Part shown: in pieces, positions 62,212 to 64,000 of the stretch
Numbering within the stretch: position 1 is the stretch's first letter
Layout: each line of letters opens with the position of its first letter
Source: Chara braunii
Lineage: Eukaryota > Streptophyta > Charophyceae > Charales > Characeae
Length of the DNA: 64,000 nt
NCBI GenBank assembly: GCA_003427395.1
Contig: BFEA01000351.1
Coordinates: 1,426,041 to 1,490,040 of the forward strand
Direction: 5' to 3'
Notes under the pieces: generated by a model
What the model was told of the DNA's origin: nothing
The model's input: only the letters and a program-made list of their open reading frames with translations
The model's database searches: none
Made by a program: the position numbers and the translations under genes

Positions 62212-64000
62212 ATTGAACGACCGTCTTAGGATTAATACCACATTATCATAAACTGAATCTGTCGGAATCCCAACCACCCAAACCCTCCATTTTGTACAAC
62301 CCCTCGGGTGTCTGAAGCCCAACCCTGGGATGATGCTTAGCTGGAGATTCTGCAACCGTTCAAATGACGTTTCACGAGAGCCCGAGTAGGGTTCCTGCTT
62401 TCCTAATGTTTTCTACAAGCTGTTGGTGGTCAAAGCCAGTTTAGTAGGCCAATTGCAGTACTTTTATCATCAGAGACTCGCAATTTCGTTCACCATGCAC
62501 GGCCCAGGTTTTTTGAGCCTGTGAAGCTGATATTTGAAGCGACGTATTCGCACCTTGCCCCAGCGGGCTAAGTTCAATCTTCCCATTAGAGAGGTTTCCT
62601 TTCCCACCACTTTATTTTTTTCAAACATTCATGGAAAAGAGCGATTATGAGAGCGCAGTGCTGCATCAAGGATGCTTGACCTTCACTTAAGGACGATGTG
62701 TTGTCCTCATCACCTGCAGTCTGGTTGTAGGGTCTGGTGCCCGAAATGCCTAAGTCGAATTCAAAATGAATTACCCAATAAATTCCCGAACAGGAGTACA
62801 ATTTTTATGGTAGTGCAAAATTATGAGTGTGACCAGCCTTCGCTTATAACCGAGTGATCATGTCATAGGACTTGACTACTAGTAAAACCAAATTTTGGGA
62901 AAATAAAAGTTCCCAAGCTATGAAGACCTGGCAGATTTCAACGTGAGTGATTGGTAACCATTATTCCCTTTTCAACTAGTTAGCGACTTATCCGTCGGGT
63001 TGGAGTCTGTCACTTACAAATCCCTTCGGCGGCAAAGAGCTCGCCTTTGTTTGGCCCAACAAGCCCAGTGCGAGCATCAGCCTCGACAAGTTGCTTTCAT
63101 GCTCTCGTCATTCTCAACCGTAATCCGTCGGGAGCAGGGACTGTACTAGATCACTATGTCATGGCTCGCGTTGTAATCTCTGAAGCCACGTCTGTGAGCA
63201 GCTTAATGATGTCGAAACGTTGCCTGCATGTCAATCCCAATGGTCAATTCATTTATTATGAAGTCACCTTAAGTCCTATAGGGACCGATCTTCGATTGGT
63301 CGCCCATAGGAGTGATCACAACCGTCTGTCCGCGCCCGTATCGTTAAAGGGAGCCAAGGTCTCCACGGTTCTCTTGAACACAGCAAACGGTCACTTGTCG
63401 TTCTGCGGACTTGAGGCTTTTCTTCCTCTCTTGTTGCGTGCGTGCGTATGGCCCTTCCCTGTGCGGTCGCCCCTGGCCCCTGGGGTCTAGCTGCTCGAGT
63501 TCCCGGTGGATCGAGATTTAGGGAGTGGTTCGCCTCACCCTCTAGCTTCGTCCCTCCCCCTCTCTCACTCACTCTTTCTCTCCCTCACACTCTCAAGGGT
63601 CCTCTCTTTTGAGTCTCTTGTATGTTTTCCAATTCTCCTCTTCACTGCCCGCATTTCCAAGCTCTCAGTCACGATGCAACTCCCTCACTACTTCAATTAG
63701 GAAGAACTTGGACGTGTTCCAGGCCAGGTACAATGCCATTTAGAGCAAGAATGAAAAATGTGAATCCATGGGCTCATTCTCAATCAGAGGTCATCCCTCT
63801 CTGTGTGTACCCACCACCTTTCAGCCTCGCTCTTGCTCATGCCCCCTGTCGCTCCTTCTAGGTTTCTCACTCACCCTCGCACATCCTCTTGCTCATGCTT
63901 ATCCCGTCCGATCTCCCTTAAATTTTCTGTTTTCCGCTAACTATCAGGGCTACTTGGCCGCTTGCTGATCAACCCGCCCTGCAAGTGAACTTTGCTGATT
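62212..64000. other. Element D LTR, no recognised feature
   Basis: The plus strand has a 147-codon frame at 63047-63490 with no motif and no second copy to compare. I do not call it a gene. No repeat or RNA gene was seen. Confidence 0.4.

Larger units (their letters stand above)
60562..64000 (-). mobile_element. Element D: LTR element interrupted by the B array
   Basis: An LTR end at 60562-60644 carries the terminal palindrome (60618-60631) and finishes GCTACAACA. A primer-binding site (61494-61512) and one spacer base precede the start of a second LTR, TGTTGTTAGG, at 61514. TGTTG and CAACA give matching ends. The internal region is only about 870 bp and has no coding frame of note. The B right LTR ends directly against the D LTR fragment, so the B array appears to have inserted into D. 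The second LTR runs off the window. Confidence 0.5.

Noticed and set aside
63047-63490. 147-codon plus-strand frame in the element D LTR
   Set aside because: There is no motif, no second copy to test and no start context. It remains possible but unsupported.

Overview
The window is eukaryotic, repeat-saturated DNA with no recognisable host gene. It holds long non-coding stretches, many microsatellites, two assembly gaps and nested LTR retroelements. The primer-binding sites resemble the 3' end of tRNA-Asp, as in many plant Ty3/gypsy elements, and there is one TTTAGGG-type telomere-like motif. This suggests a plant or a streptophyte-like alga with a large genome; the species is not resolved.

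All elements read on the minus strand. Family B is a tandem array LTR - internal - LTR - internal - LTR. Its parts are: left LTR ending at 7717 (its far end not identified in the window), internal 7718-12556, a shared middle LTR 12557-14178 plus 36780-47273, internal 47274-52505, and right LTR 52506-60561. Element C (14179-36779) is inserted into the middle LTR. C has a 3' LTR at 14179-23551, internal region 23552-28917 and 5' LTR 28918-36779. A 4-bp target duplication (ACAC/ACGC) flanks C, and the uninterrupted site survives in the right B LTR at 54138-54141. The array ends inside another element, D (LTR end 60562-60644, internal 60645-61513, second LTR from 61514 to beyond the window). The LTRs are about 8-12 kb, longer than the roughly 5-kb internal regions. 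A 911-bp solo LTR (38139-39049) sits within the middle B LTR.

No reverse transcriptase, integrase or protease domain is visible, so the elements look non-autonomous. Two unfamiliar protein-coding regions show real signs of past selection. One (about 200 aa) lies in the internal regions (intact at 9790-10380, broken at 49803-50414, decayed at 25560-25960). The other (about 190 aa) lies inside the B LTR (4641-5234 and 44141-44710).

The most unusual signal is a cluster of short hairpins in the B LTR (37783-39452 and 55097-55850). A nearly invariant 20-nt loop is flanked by arms whose sequence differs from copy to copy but which stay complementary. The three LTR families also share a 14-bp palindrome just inside one terminus.

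Two sites (18873-18910 and 61933-61970) are exact Tn5 mosaic-end junctions from a mate-pair library. They are flanked by duplicated sequence, so those places are assembly errors, not biology.
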